Under the pieces are notes generated by a model. The model saw only the letters and a program-made list of their open reading frames with translations, searched no databases and had not been told where the DNA came from. A stretch of DNA of 64,000 bases from Fasciolopsis buskii (Eukaryota; Platyhelminthes; Trematoda; Plagiorchiida; Fasciolidae): contig LUCM01005855.1 in assembly GCA_008360955.1 (NCBI GenBank), forward strand, positions 1,633-65,632, given 5' to 3'. Of this stretch, positions 33,672 through 45,303 are shown piece by piece. The number at the start of each line of letters is the position of its first letter. The stretch's first letter is position 1. The position numbers and the translations under genes were made by a program.

Positions 33672-33890
33672 TTATGCTATATCAGAGTCACAACATAAAT
33701 TTTGAGAACAGGAATAATCGACATTAGATTCACAACATCCATCGAACGCTGATATGCTGAAACAGTGGCGATGATCACCTAATCCAAGTGCGCCATTAGG
33801 AGCGGCGGGGCAGAAATTTTGAACATATTTACGATCAAACATTCCATAAGGTCGGCATACTAGTTGAATCTCCCAATCAACGCGGCGCAT
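33672..33890 (-). CDS. Hypothetical cysteine-rich 72-codon ORF
   Basis: The minus-strand ORF from ATG at 33890 to TAA at 33672 gives a 72-residue product with ten cysteines. Eight of them lie in the last 35 residues or so, including two CC pairs (DGCCESN, NLCCDS). I do not recognise the family. The cysteine spacing is like small secreted disulphide-rich proteins, but there is no signal peptide at this start, so it could be an exon of a larger gene or chance. It lies between an RTE copy and a gene-free stretch, with no supporting splice model. Confidence 0.25.
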   Translation of the reverse strand: MRRVDWEIQLVCRPYGMFDRKYVQNFCPAAPNGALGLGDHRHCFSISAFDGCCESNVDYSCSQNLCCDSDIA

Positions 33891-33899
33891 ATTTTGTAG

Positions 33900-35085
33900 G
33901 GTAACTCATCTCTCTCCCTCCACAATTCAGTGTGCTGGCAGACGGATTGACACGCGTCGGCGTGTGAACGTTCCCTCAAGCATTTCGTTGTAAATCTCGC
34001 CTTGATTAAAATTACCCACGTTAGTCGAAAATTTGGTGGATTACGCCTATCAGAAGCGCTTTGCCAGTACGTCTATATTCTTCACAATAAGCCCTTCAAA
34101 ATCTTCCATTAAACGAAACTGGAGTTTCTTCTACGCACTGTCATTTCACGCCGGTATTTTTCTTAGTGCAGAACCCATTCTGACGTACCGAAAACTTAGA
34201 CTTATTTTATCTGCAACAAGACTAGTGAGGTACCTTGACATTTTAGAAAGTCTGCAAACGTGAGCAGTTTTAAGTATACCTTAGGACATTTTGCTGCTTA
34301 CGTGATACACGATGCAAGGTATGCAGACCGCGCGCTACCACGTCTGACTAATCGAAGTCATTTGTGGTTTTTCTGTTCAGGTCTCAAAATCACGGTCGCC
34401 GATCTCATCTCACACAAATCACAGTCTTTCAAACCACACGCCTTGTTTCAAGCTTTACCAACACAATTCAGGGCCCGGAAACTTCACTAGCGTTGGTGAG
34501 GGGAGTTGAAACGCTGATCCTGTTTACGAGCCTTTCACTTTCTTCACTTGCTGCTATATTGACTGCAACCCTAATACCCCTCACCAGATGCCTTTTTGCC
34601 TTCACGATTTTCATTGATGGTTTGCTCGTGTAGAAAATGTCTGTACTTTTGTTCATCATTTAGTTGCGATCCGTGCACACGGAACCTTGATCTCACTTAG
34701 TTAAAGACCCAATTACCTTCATTCAGTTATTATCCTTGCATTGTTTATCTTTCCCCACCAATTCTGAATACTTTGCTTTCGATTTAACCTAATGCGTTAA
34801 ATCTTTGTCTCTGATCCTAGGAACCAAGTTGCTCTTTACGGATTCATTTTTTAAAAACCACGAGTGTGTGGAGCTTTTGTCCAACACCTGGATTGCGAAG
34901 CCCATAAACAAACAATTGGCTGTGGCAAACAATTTGTTTCAACTAATTGGCCTCCCTACATGTTAACCAGGTCGGTGCCTATTCTGGGGATTTTGGTGCC
35001 GCAGATTTTCTTTTTGCTGCTGATTTTACGAAAAACCTACACTTTTCTCAGCATGTCGAAATTGGCGTCTGTTTAAATGTTGCGC
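33900..35085. other. 1.2 kb without recognisable gene
   Basis: Plus-strand ORFs of 70-90 codons show hydrophobic but unfamiliar sequence. No repeat or RNA gene was recognised. Confidence 0.35.
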
Positions 35086-35089
35086 GGTT

Positions 35090-36366
35090 GAGGAAGCGTT
35101 GACGAAACATCCACCCCAGCGAAACGGTCATGTTTTGCGGCATTCAAAGCCTTGGACGCAACCCATCCACCCGCGATAACTGATAAATACCATTTGTCCA
35201 CCTCGTGATAACTGGTGAAAAAGTGCTGAATCAGAAGGAGCGAAAATAACAGAATAATTTTGATGTTATTTGTATAGAAAAATATAAAACGTCTATTTGT
35301 CATGCCAAAGTCGTAAATGTATTGACTGTGATGGTGAAAATGACCCTTTTGTGTTCCGTAGTTTCGTTGGTGGCTGGGAATTTGAAAACGTACAGAAATA
35401 TCTGTTTGCCCAAGGACTACGAATATGTTTACCTATGCATAATTTAAATATATATATGTAAACATAGGTGTGCACCAGGGTGACGTAATATTTATATAAA
35501 TTTTTGTTCCATAATTGTCACATGAATTTAGTTTGACGATTTTATGCGTTTAGCTATTGCATAAATCGATTTAAAGTTATAAAAATGTCCATGTTTATAT
35601 GTAAATGTATATCTGTATATATACACATAGAAACATATATGTATAAATAAATAAATGTGCTCTTATAAGGATATAACTTGGACATTTTGATGGCAGAACG
35701 TAATAAATCCATATACGCATATGTGTAGAGTAGACGCATACGTATATGAATTTATATATATATATAGGGCTATGTATGTTTCCACTATACATGTATATCG
35801 AATACGTTGTTGCACTGACGTGTACGAATAACGTGATAAATAAATGTTCATAAACATTTGTTGCCCAATGCGGGAAGACTATACATGCATATCTCGGTAT
35901 AGCAATTAATATCGACGCATGCAACGATTTCCTAATCCGAAAATAAATGCACATATCCTTTAAGCCCTTGGTCGTACGACATATGCATATATTGCAGTTT
36001 GCCCCGTAAGGTAGTTATATTAACATTAAACGCCCGACGGAAAAACGTACGACACCTGAGGCAGCCCCGGGCCATGTCTGTCTTTAGTCAGGTATATATG
36101 GCTAACAACACCTATAATCATCTCCAGACCAAAGCAAGCATATGTCTGCCTCAACATACACTGCTGACAGTTGCATGCGTATAAAGGACCAGTTTCGTTA
36201 CTACTAAACGAATGAAAGAAGACTCACGTACCAATAACAGTGCACACAATGAAGCCAACAAAATTAACCAATTTTGGAAATCGATTCCAGCAATCAGATA
36301 GTGGTGGCCCCAAAGGGGGCCGTGGTGGCGTTCACCTCAATCCCGCCTATCCCGCGGTGCTTGGTC
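35090..36366 (-). repeat. Diverged flank of element copy B, including an AT-rich stretch
   Basis: In inverse orientation it parallels the flank of copy A. 36,366-36,180 corresponds to A 24,297-24,490, so it is a diverged duplicate of the block end (ACCAAGCACCGCGGGATAGG against ACCAAGGACCGCGGGATAGC). About 36,190-36,100 matches A 24,510-24,600, and 35,260-35,090 matches A 25,585-25,790. The centre (35,430-35,990) is AT-rich with many TATATG/CATATA words and no coding sense. Confidence 0.5.
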
Positions 36367-38929
36367 CTACTGGTAAAGGAATAAGCATCAAAAACCCACA
36401 TTTGTTGCTCACGTGAAAGAAGACTCATGTACCAACAACCCATTGGACACAGTGAAGCCGTCACAGAAATAACCGATCTTCAAAAGCGGCGCTGGCAATC
36501 AGATAGCGGTGTCTGTGCTGGTGTTCACGTCGATCCCGGCTATCCCGCGGTCCTTGGTCCTTACATCTCCGCCGTCTTCCGTGGGCCTCCGGAGCCCTCT
36601 TCGTCCGTCCTACGTCGTCTTGGGCTCCTCAGGCCTACCTGCAATGGAAATGATGAATATCAATGAAAGATATGGTGTGCCTGAGTATGTTACTTACCTT
36701 TCACCGAGAAGCAGTGCACACAGACCTAAACCTTTGACCCAAGTTATTTGCGCAACGCCGGTGAATGCGACGTTGGCATACGTTGCATCGCACCCATTCA
36801 GTCGTTTCATCCAAATCCATCATGGGCTGCTCTATTCTGCAGACGGCGCATAGGTCCTGTGTAATTTGTAAAGTTGGTGGCCCCGGTTGCTCACGATTCT
36901 TCAAATTCTGCAGTCTATTGCCAGCAGAATTCACGAGTGAGCACTTCCTAAAGTTTACTAACTGTAAGGAATCACCAACACGTAAATGCCCCGGCAAGCA
37001 TTGGCAAACGGGAGCATATTAACTTCTTTACTGATAGGAAAGTTTTTCTCTGCTATGCTACGCTCCTTCTCGGGCTAGGGCACTGGGCGTGTGTAACCCT
37101 CACCCTCATACCCCCTGGCCTACTGGAAGTCTACCGGCGTCAACCTAGGGAAGGCGTCTAAACGCAATATGCGGCCGCATGGTAGGAGACACTGGTCCCA
37201 GAAAGTGCACATGCATGGCGGCTGAACGCCAGTCAATAAATGTGTACCACAGGATTTCGAACAACCTACCTCCCAAGACCCACTAACTTTCTGAAGGTGA
37301 ACCAAATTATGTGCTTCTAGGTTTCCTCAACGGCATTCCTCGAAAACTGACTAATTCTACTTAGCAGATCCGCATACATTTGCAGACCTCGGGGTGCGAC
37401 GTAACTCCCGAGAAACTCCCTAATAAAGCGGCGACGCCTAACCTCGTCTAACACTTCCATGCGCCGCATTATTCACGTAAAAGCATAGAAAAGGGTGGAT
37501 CTCATTTAGAGACCACGCTGTGGATGCCTATTTTCTACCTAAACCTTATTGGTCGTAAAAATGCCAAAATTTAGTAACTAGTTAATACTGCATTTTGCCC
37601 ACATTGCCCCATACGGCAGCCACGCACGCTGAAGGTGCGTAAGTGGCGACGAGCAACAAATGCCTATTGCAGCCTCAAACTTATCGAAGTCCACCTTGGT
37701 GGACGCAAACACTAGGTTCCACATCCACTGATGAATGCGCTTCCCGTCCCCTTCGACACTTGCTGGAAGACTACCGCAGCGGCGACGCATGCCCATGGGG
37801 ACATGAAACCGACGAAATGTTACCTTGGCTTCATGATAGGCAGCTTGAAAGGCGTTCGACTGCGCCAAGCTGCGGGCGACGATTATCGTTTCAACCTTAT
37901 TAGTTGCTGACAACATATCCTTCATGGCAAAAGTCGCCCTGCATTAGGTTGCTCCGCTTTCGTTAGGGAACAGAGCACAAACTCCTGAGCGACCTAACTC
38001 ACTGTCGTCTAATACTATGGCATGTCAAAGTACCCACCCACCCCAGTTTAGCTGGTGGGTCGCGTCTACTAACATCACGTTACACCAACGCTCAGATAAA
38101 TACAGAACACTATCCGGCACGAAAAACGCAAACCTAACTACATCCTCCCGTTTGAGTAACCTAAGATTGCCTTGTCCGCGAAATAAGTCTTTAACGTCAA
38201 CGACGTCGTTCCGGTCATCCAGTAACCGGAACTCACGCCTAAGGCTATTTATGTCCCGAACACTAACCAGACGGTTGAACTTCTCCCGGGCGTATCTGAA
38301 GACCTCCCTTGCACTGTCAAAACTTTCCGTGACGCTCATTACGTGCGCCTCCTCCTCTGCAGTTAGCTTGCGATTGCCTGCCCGATAACGGCCATGAGAC
38401 CGATGAAAGGAACGGTTTTGTTGGAGACGACATCCAACCATCAGGTATTGCCTACAAACTGCACGCAACATGAGGAAGGTTGGGTAGTCGATATTTGGAA
38501 ATCTGCAAACAAATATTACTTTAAAAGATAACAGACTCACCGACGACCGCTTTGGCGTCTGCGACGCTTGTGCATGCAGCAATACATGGCGCGATAGTAT
38601 TGAAAAGAAGAGGGAAGATTTCGCGGAATCTCTTGGAGCCAACATCCGGAGCTAACGCTGTGACACTTATAAAATGATGTAAGCGTTTTACGCTGGAAAA
38701 TATAAAGGGCAATTATTGGAACCATCTATAAAGGCAGCAGCTGCGTCCTCAAGAACGGCAATGGCAGCCACGAGAGCGTACACGGCGTGGTTTTCGGTGT
38801 AACATGTATTTATACCCGAAATCGTCGATTTAAACAATAAACAGGTCAAGGACATCAACATATTCATAATTTCCAAAAAATGCACAATACCATATATATT
38901 CCATTTCCCTAGCAAATCTCTTTTGGCTT
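36367..38929 (-). mobile_element. Mutator-like (MULE) element block, copy B of the inverted pair
   Basis: This is the inverted near-identical counterpart of 21,927-24,489 (coordinate sum 60,856 throughout). The two differences I saw change one His to Arg (near 38,413) and one Met to Val (near 38,783) in conceptual reading frames. At its low-coordinate edge the block end CCTTTACCAGTAG is fused directly to a diverged copy of its own last 190 bases. Distance between the inner edges of A and B is about 11.9 kb. Confidence 0.8.
36561..38725 (-). pseudogene. MULE transposase (ZSWIM/FAR1-like), copy B
   Basis: It has the same domain order as copy A and the same lesions. These are the TGA after WGGWVL, the TAA before the second core segment, IIVARSLAQ in place of a VVDK-type motif, CLLPCGR without the SWIM histidine, and the TGA after the PHD-like finger. 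Both small introns are present (38 and 59 bases). Since every inactivating change is shared, this copy was made from an already dead gene or the pair has been homogenised afterwards. It cannot encode an active transposase. Confidence 0.7.
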
Positions 38930-39635
38930 CCCCGGAGAGAATTTTAAGCGTGGACGTTTCGGCACTACCGGTTCAGAATGATTTATGTTCGCAGAATATT
39001 CCATAAAACTCGTTCTGTGATTCGCAGTTTGACATATGGACCGGTGACACCCAACTGAACTATATGAAAATCGAGCTGACTTGATTCCTGACTGGTGTTG
39101 GTGGATCACCGATAAGCATGCTGCAGTTTCCTGGATACGTCTTCTCCCTCCCTCTTGCGAGTTGTGCAATCTGTTTGTATTCCGCGCCTTTTTCTGTTCC
39201 ATGTGGCTGCTCATTCATGGGAGCAGCACTCCTGTTCCGTTCGTTGTGCGGCTACGGGGTTTTAGGACCCGTGCCTGGACTACTGTAGCCAAATTTATTG
39301 CGTGTTCGTTTCTTGCTAGAATGCAGTCTGTGCTCCCGTGCTATCGTAAGACGCTAGTGCTTACGTCTTGTGCTTCACTGTTTGTGCAGATCAACCCAAG
39401 CTCGGCAACACATAACCGGTCCACCTGGCGACCGTAGTCATACTCTTGGTCTTATCGTAACTTTCCGTTCTTTCACCTGCTCAGGTGCTTCAGTTCCTCC
39501 GCCTCTTGACTCAAGGGATCATTGTGTTATTACATTTTCCATTAACTCCACTCGCCGCAAGCCGCGACTTCTCGGGTTCATATCCTTTGAATGATTGTTG
39601 TTTCATTTTGCATGTTCTCGTATCTGGTACTTTTG
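38930..39635. other. Flank of copy B, no gene recognised
   Basis: A minus ORF (39214-38909, 101 codons) ends in KRPRLKFSPGKPKEIC at the edge of the near-identical block and may be decayed element sequence. The plus ORFs opposite it (for example 39081-39437) are unfamiliar. Confidence 0.35.
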
Positions 39636-39639
39636 CAAC

Positions 39640-39860
39640 GAGACTGCACTTTGCGCGCCTCCATAAATCAGTGAGCTATACAGAAGGGCTCATCGCAAGC
39701 CGAAGATCCTGTCAGACATGCCTTCGAGGTCAATGGGTTGACTTCTGAAAAATTAGTCTCCCGGTCCTCCAGGTTGGGATTTGTTTGGACTGGCGTCTCA
39801 GACAGAAGAATGATAAAAAAATAATTGATCCAAGTAGATGGGCTTTCATTCGGCCGCCCC
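39640..39860 (+). repeat. Interspersed repeat family (CGAGACTGCAC type), copy 2
   Basis: CAACGAGACTGCACTTTGCG, CAGTGAGCTATACAGA, GGTCAATGGG and TTGATCCAAGTAGAT match the copy at 18,650-18,900 in order. It directly precedes a long RTE-like element, so the family may be linked to RTE 5' regions. Confidence 0.55.
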
Positions 39861-40014
39861 CGCTGCCTTGCAGACAGGTTCTAGTTAGAACCAAAAGCTT
39901 TGGCTGAGAACTATAGTAGTTCTGCCGCTTGGTGGTTGCACTCCTTCGTGGTACCGATTCACCGTTCTCTATTTTTCACACGTTTGCATATAATACTATA
40001 CCATATCGGTCTCC

Positions 40015-43000
40015 GTACACACATGCAGCTTGGTCAGAAGGCGTGTTGAGGGCTGATAGTGGACTCACTAGACGTCTGTGTTCGCTGCTTCAGGAGTAGC
40101 GTAGTTCAAATAACTGTCTAATACGTCATAAAGATATGTCCCCTGCACCTCAGAAGACGAAATGGCTCGGGCTGTTTATCAACGTGATGTACGAAATGTG
40201 TTTAGTGGCAAGACTGAAGCGTCCCGTTTAGGTTAGAACTCCCGGTTAAGTTGACATAGGAAAGGGTAGTTGTGTCAACTAGGGTTTGTTTCTCATCTCC
40301 AGCGTTCCAGCAAATTGTAGTGTTGATGCACAGAAGGGCGAGTTCTAGGACGAAATTGTCACTCTTGTTCGAATGAATGATGGCTCTGACATAGTGGTAG
40401 CAAGTGATTTTGATGCACAAGTTGGAAAACAACACATCGGAGGCTTGCTTATGTTTGGGCTATAACTTGCCCACTCGGCGAACAGATAATGGGAATATAC
40501 TTACCATCTTTTGTGCGGACAGTAATTTATTCGTGCCTAAAAAAATTTTCGACACACTTCGCATCACAGCAATGTGGCGCTTTATCTCGACAGTCTCAGT
40601 CGGGTGGACCATATCCCAATGAGCTGTCGTTGGCGCGGTTCTACCTGAAACTGGACCACGTACGTCGAATCGAGCCATGTGGTGGCGTTAATGTTATTCT
40701 CACTGCAGTCCAATGGCCATTGATACAAACCGCTTCTCCGACTGGCCATAGGACGTCTGTCTGATTCGGCTGTTGACAGCAGTTATGAACGCGAACTGTC
40801 AGACAAGTTAAAAAACCCGATCAGCTTTTTGACCAAGTCACGCAGACAGTATATTTCGCCCATGGTCATAGATCCGACGTCTACCAATGAAACTGTTTCG
40901 CGAAGATCGCAGAGCCTACTGAAACAAAGATGCCAGACCCCTGGTATTAAGGCGATGAATAAAGAACTACATCAATAGCGTCAGTTGACGGTGATTGATA
41001 AGAAAGACCGGGAAAATCGGTGGGTTAAGGAAGCCACAGAAGCGGAATAGCAACTGCTTAAGTTAATATTCAGAGACTGCTTAGACCTATACGCGACACC
41101 GGTGGGCGGCGAACTTCAGTTAATGTAGTCGTGTGCGATAAAAACAATCCATTCATGGTAGGCAGCAAAGGCTCGATCGTTGGGCTGACCAGTTCAAGGA
41201 TCAGTTTAGCTGGCCATCTACTGTAGTTTGTCCGACGACCGCAGCTGCGAATAATTGGGAGGTGTCACTTGGCATCCCAACGAAAGTGGAAGTAGAGTCG
41301 AACATTGGACTACTGAAGAAGAAAGAAGTAGCCTGTTCAGATGAACTCCCCTCCCTTTTCAAGTTGGGTGGAGAGGCCGTAATAAAAGCACTCACCGCCT
41401 TGCTTTGTGGTATGGGTAATGGGGAACGTATTCCGTCATAACGGGGTTAGTCAGTGGTTGTACCCATATTAAAGAAAGGCAAACCGAGTGACTGTAGCAA
41501 GCATCACCGGAATGGTTTAATTCCGATAGTTACTAAACTGTTAGCTTCGATGATGCTGCGTCGTTCGACACCGGTTTGTCAAAGTAATATCCGTGAACAA
41601 AAGCCGGATTTCGTCTAGGTCGAGCCTACATCGACCAGGTTTTCATTCTTCGGCACTTACTAGAAACGTGACACGCAGCGCCGCCCCACGATGGTGATTT
41701 CTCTCTATTTCAAAACTGGTTTTGACTCAGTGGAACGGATAGCGCTGTTCAATAGTGGCCAACGTAAGGGAAGGCCAACAAAGTTCGTGAACCTGCCGCG
41801 AGCAATCAACTTGCGTACATGTGGTCACGTGAGGATATGCGGTGAACTACCAAGTTCATCCGAAACGGCTAGCGGTGTTCGACAAGGATATCCTATCTTA
41901 CCAGTCTTTTTCAACTTTGCCATGGACGAGGTGACAGAAGATGCGTTAGGAGGTCTCCAGGATACAGGCATTGAACTGCCAGATAGAGCGAAGCTCTCAC
42001 TAGATCACGCAGACGAACTTGCGTACCTGTTCGAAACCTCAGAGGACGCGCAGCGTGCACTAGCCAGACTCGTGATGGGTGTGGTTCATTTCGGCAGTAG
42101 TTTTGCACCTTCAAAGTATGGAGTGCTGTTACAAGACTGGGTGACGGTAGTTCGGAATTTGATACTGGATGGAGAGAAGCTAACGATTCTGGACCATTTC
42201 ACTTACCTCGGTAGCTGCGTGTCGAACGATGGTAGCACGAGAGGGGTGGTAAACACACGTATACCCAATACTCGAGTGGCGTGCGCTGGACAAGAACACT
42301 TGTGGCGTCGGCCTGATATTTCACTGAATTTGGAAGGTCGTGTGTATTGTGCCGCCGTGCGTTCAGTTCCACCTAGTGGTTGCAAGACAACGTATACGTA
42401 TCAGGGCTGCTCGTAGTTTGGATGTTTCCGACCACCGTTGTCTACGTAGTATGGCTAGGATTAGATGGAGTGGCCGAGTGAGTAATGTGGTTAGAAATGT
42501 AGCACTAGGTGCCAAGTTTGTGAATATGTTAACGTATGAAGCTCAGTAGACTAAATTGGTTGGCTCACTTGTTGCATATGGTGAACACTCGTCTACCATA
42601 CTGTGCTCTGTTTTGCGTTACCGTCACGGAGAGGAAGAAATCATGTGGAAGACAGCAAAATGCGTGGTAATATGGAAAGAGAAAACGTGAAACAAACTTA
42701 GGTAAAGTAGTTGTCTCATGTCTTGTTGGCTAGGATTCGAGAAATCCGTGAACTAGCTGCCTGGAGATACTGACGGGTATGACAACGAACCGTAAACAAT
42801 GCCGATCGTGTTGTGATTTTCAATCGGATCATTTTGATTCGATATAATCTTCCGTGTGTTGGCTACAGCAGCATCTTATCTCTTCCCTTCTGCGTAGATC
42901 TACTCCCTGTTCCCCTTGGATATACACTCACTTTATAAAAACATGTAACTTTGGAGAAACGGCAGCGGTCAGTGAGGCTTGCCTTGCTGTTTAACGCTGA

Positions 43001-43020
43001 ACGATGATGATGATGAGCAA
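40015..43020 (+). mobile_element. RTE-like retrotransposon, nearly full length but dead
   Basis: The endonuclease starts at MQLGQKA (about 40,020) and continues with IVDSLDVCVRC, SDIVVVASDFDAQVGK (about 40,390-40,435) and TDNGNILTIFCADSNLFVP. It ends at about 40,690. The linker follows to 41,190. The RT spans 41,190-42,550 with FDSVERIALF, SGVRQGYPILPVFFNFAMDE, a mutated catalytic box (DHADELAYL for YADD), YLGSCVSNDGS and HLWRRPDISLNLEGRVY. The 3' end lies at 42,985-43,020 with GCTGTTTAACGCTGAACG and (GAT)4. Several stops in the endonuclease and linker. At 3.0 kb it is the most complete copy in the window. Confidence 0.85.
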
Positions 43021-43059
43021 AAGAACGATTAGGCTTCCCATCCAAAGCCTTCGGCTCTT

Positions 43060-43215
43060 ACACGAACCTGACGTTTAGGCAGCGGGGTGAGCCTGAGTGG
43101 ATCTCTACCCGTTGACCTTCCAGACATGCTTGAAATGAGTTATCTTGTATAGCTCGTTGGGTCTTGGCGCCACACTAGCCACCAGACCGCGTCAAGGGGT
43201 AGTCTCGTTGTGACT
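43060..43215 (-). repeat. Interspersed repeat family (CGAGACTGCAC type), copy 3
   Basis: Read on the minus strand, CAACGAGACTACCCCTTGACG, ACCCAACGAGCTATACAAGA and CTGGAAGGTCAACGGGTAG match copy 1 in order. It lies in opposite orientation to copies 1 and 2. Confidence 0.6.
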
Positions 43216-44555
43216 GTCGAAACCGGACCCCGATATATCGTCCTAGGTTGATTAAAGAATTCAGTAAAGTATGTCCCTTTCTCAAAAATCAAATAACGCC
43301 CGTATGTAATGGATTGAACGGTACGGCTGTGCATTTGTTTTCTAGATATACGTAGAGATCTCTCGTCGAACTCTTGATTGAACCTGTCGGTGGTCTTTGC
43401 TTCCATTGTATTATTCATTACGTTCTTGCACCGGTTAGCGTCTTATGTGGACGACTGAAATTTTTTCTCGTGGAAATTTTGATGTCTTGTGGATCGAAGA
43501 TACAGTGACCCCCGTATGGGCAGCTCAAACTAAAACTCTGATTGATTGCTTCATTCTCCACCAAATAATGTCTGTTTTGTCGTCACTTCACCGATGGACT
43601 CTTTTATGCAACTTCCAAACTAAATCGTGGTGCTAAACACAGCGAAACTTTTGAATTTTACCTACCTCAGTGACCGGCGTTCTGTTTCTGTGAGGACCAC
43701 TTCCTAGTGTCGCATAAGACACTCATTCATAAGTTTATCACGTTTTTCTAGTGTGGTTTGCAACTAGAATACATGATGCTTGAATTGGATGGAACAAACA
43801 CCGATCTAACCAGCTGATGGGTGGAAAGACTAACAGATAGTATTTCTCGTGGTACTTAAGTTGGTAGACCTTCTTTTATTCCTCTTTTCCACGACTCACC
43901 CATTGTGTATGGCTCCAAGTAGCTTAAGCGCCAACGACTGCTAGGAAGGCGGATTTAACCAGTTTTAAGACAATCAAGGCCCGTAAAACTCGTTGGCAGT
44001 ATTCGTCACGCGAAGACAATTAATCGTGGACGAGCGGGCATAGTTTACCACCTGACTCAATGCCTGCGAAGGAAATCCGTTCATACTACTGGGGACGGTT
44101 TTCAGGTATGGACCGCACATATCGTTCTTGGGAAAAATTCTAACTTCCTTGGTGTTTGCACTTGGCTGCACGAAGGCTCGAGGTTCGAATTCGAATAAAG
44201 CTAGACGGTGATACCTTTCCGATAGGGAACTACACCAACCTTCATTCTCACAATATTTGGGCCGCGCAAGATGTCACAATTTATGACGGCTGGTGGTAAT
44301 AGTCACACAGAAGCAAGAAATAAGTTAGGGGCACTACTTAAACTTTAATGTCCACTTCGGTTCAATTCGGTTTTTGATAGCCACTAACCTTGTCCCGGTT
44401 TTGATTGCTACCTCACGGCACCATTTACTCGAAAGAAAACGTGGGCCCTAGCGCCTATGAGGTATGTTCTTTCCACTACACTCCTGCGTGGGGTGTTGTA
44501 AAAAACTAACTGCTACTAATATCTCCCGCACAAGGTACAGGCTCTAGCGTTCAAT
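43216..44555. other. 1.3 kb without recognisable gene
   Basis: There are short ORFs on both strands without family resemblance. GAGGTTCGAATTCG at about 44,170 looks like a tRNA B-box, but no A-box or cloverleaf was found at the right distance. Confidence 0.35.
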
Positions 44556-44559
44556 CCTT

Positions 44560-44925
44560 AGAGGAGACATTGGATCCGAATAGATTGCGGTGGATGAAAC
44601 GTTTTATGCATCTCCACCTGCCTTATTGTACGCTGTTCTCCAGGTCAAGTGCTGATCGGGAGATGAATCGAAATGGGCAGTCGATGGCGTGGGAAAAACA
44701 TATGGAATCATTCACCAATGGACTCGCCCCCGTAGATCCGGTTCGATTCACGGGCTCCTCTAGCGGCAGTTGGTTCAATGTCGCGGTCAGTGACGTTCTT
44801 GCATTCAAAATCTCTTCTTCTGTGTAATTGTTCAACTTGTTATTTTTCAATCGTTGCGTCACTGTTCATCGTCCTCTTTCTCTTTAAGTGGTTAATACTA
44901 TGGAGTAGCAACCAAAACCAAAACG
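44560..44925 (+). mobile_element. 3' fragment of an RTE-like element (second subfamily)
   Basis: The frame 44,590-44,800 reads LPYCTLFSRSSADREMNRNG then QSMAWEKHMESFTNGLAPVD, the C-terminal end of the RTE-like ORF. It is followed by a 3' part with AATTGTTCAACTTGTTATTTTTC that is shared with 12,690-13,240. It is 5' truncated and less decayed than the copy in the NBAS intron. Confidence 0.7.
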
Positions 44926-44984
44926 TTGGTAATAAGCTAACGGTTATGAAATCTAAATCTTGAGTTAAGTCATCCGATATGGCC

Positions 44985-45045
44985 GGTGGGTCATGGATGC
45001 GCGCAAGCCGTCACACCCCGCCAAAGTGCAATCTCGTTGTAACAC
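44985..45045 (-). repeat. Interspersed repeat family (CGAGACTGCAC type), copy 4 (short)
   Basis: On the minus strand it reads ACAACGAGATTGCACTTTGG, GTGTGACGGCTTGCGCGC and CATCCATGACCCACCGG, the left end of the family. The remainder is absent. Confidence 0.6.
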
Positions 45046-45261
45046 TCAGATCTGGTCTAGTTTCCATCTGTTCTTATTTCGTGTTCATTCAGTGAGGTAG
45101 ACAATTAGTACCCTAATTCTGGATAAGAAATCGAAACCAAAAGGAATGACCCGGTTGTTATTTTTTTGGAAACGAATTGGATTCAGTGAAGCAAAACAGC
45201 TAATGAGTATAAAAGAAATTTCACAACCGCATGATCTCCCGGATTCTTTAATCATTGAACA

Positions 45262-45303
45262 CTTTTTCTCTATTCCAGCAAAACAAATTACCTTGAGTAG
45301 AAA
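45262..45303 (+). promoter_or_regulatory. Splice acceptor and short leader of LSM5
   Basis: ACTTTTTCTCTATTCCAG (AG at 45277-45278) is a strong acceptor 25 bases before the ATG at 45304, and no coding exon is seen upstream. It indicates a spliced 5' untranslated region, cis or by spliced leader. It also argues that the intronless ORF is a real gene, not a processed copy. Confidence 0.6.

Noticed and set aside
44150..44190. B-box-like GGTTCGAATTC as part of a tRNA gene
   Set aside because: No matching A-box or cloverleaf was found upstream.
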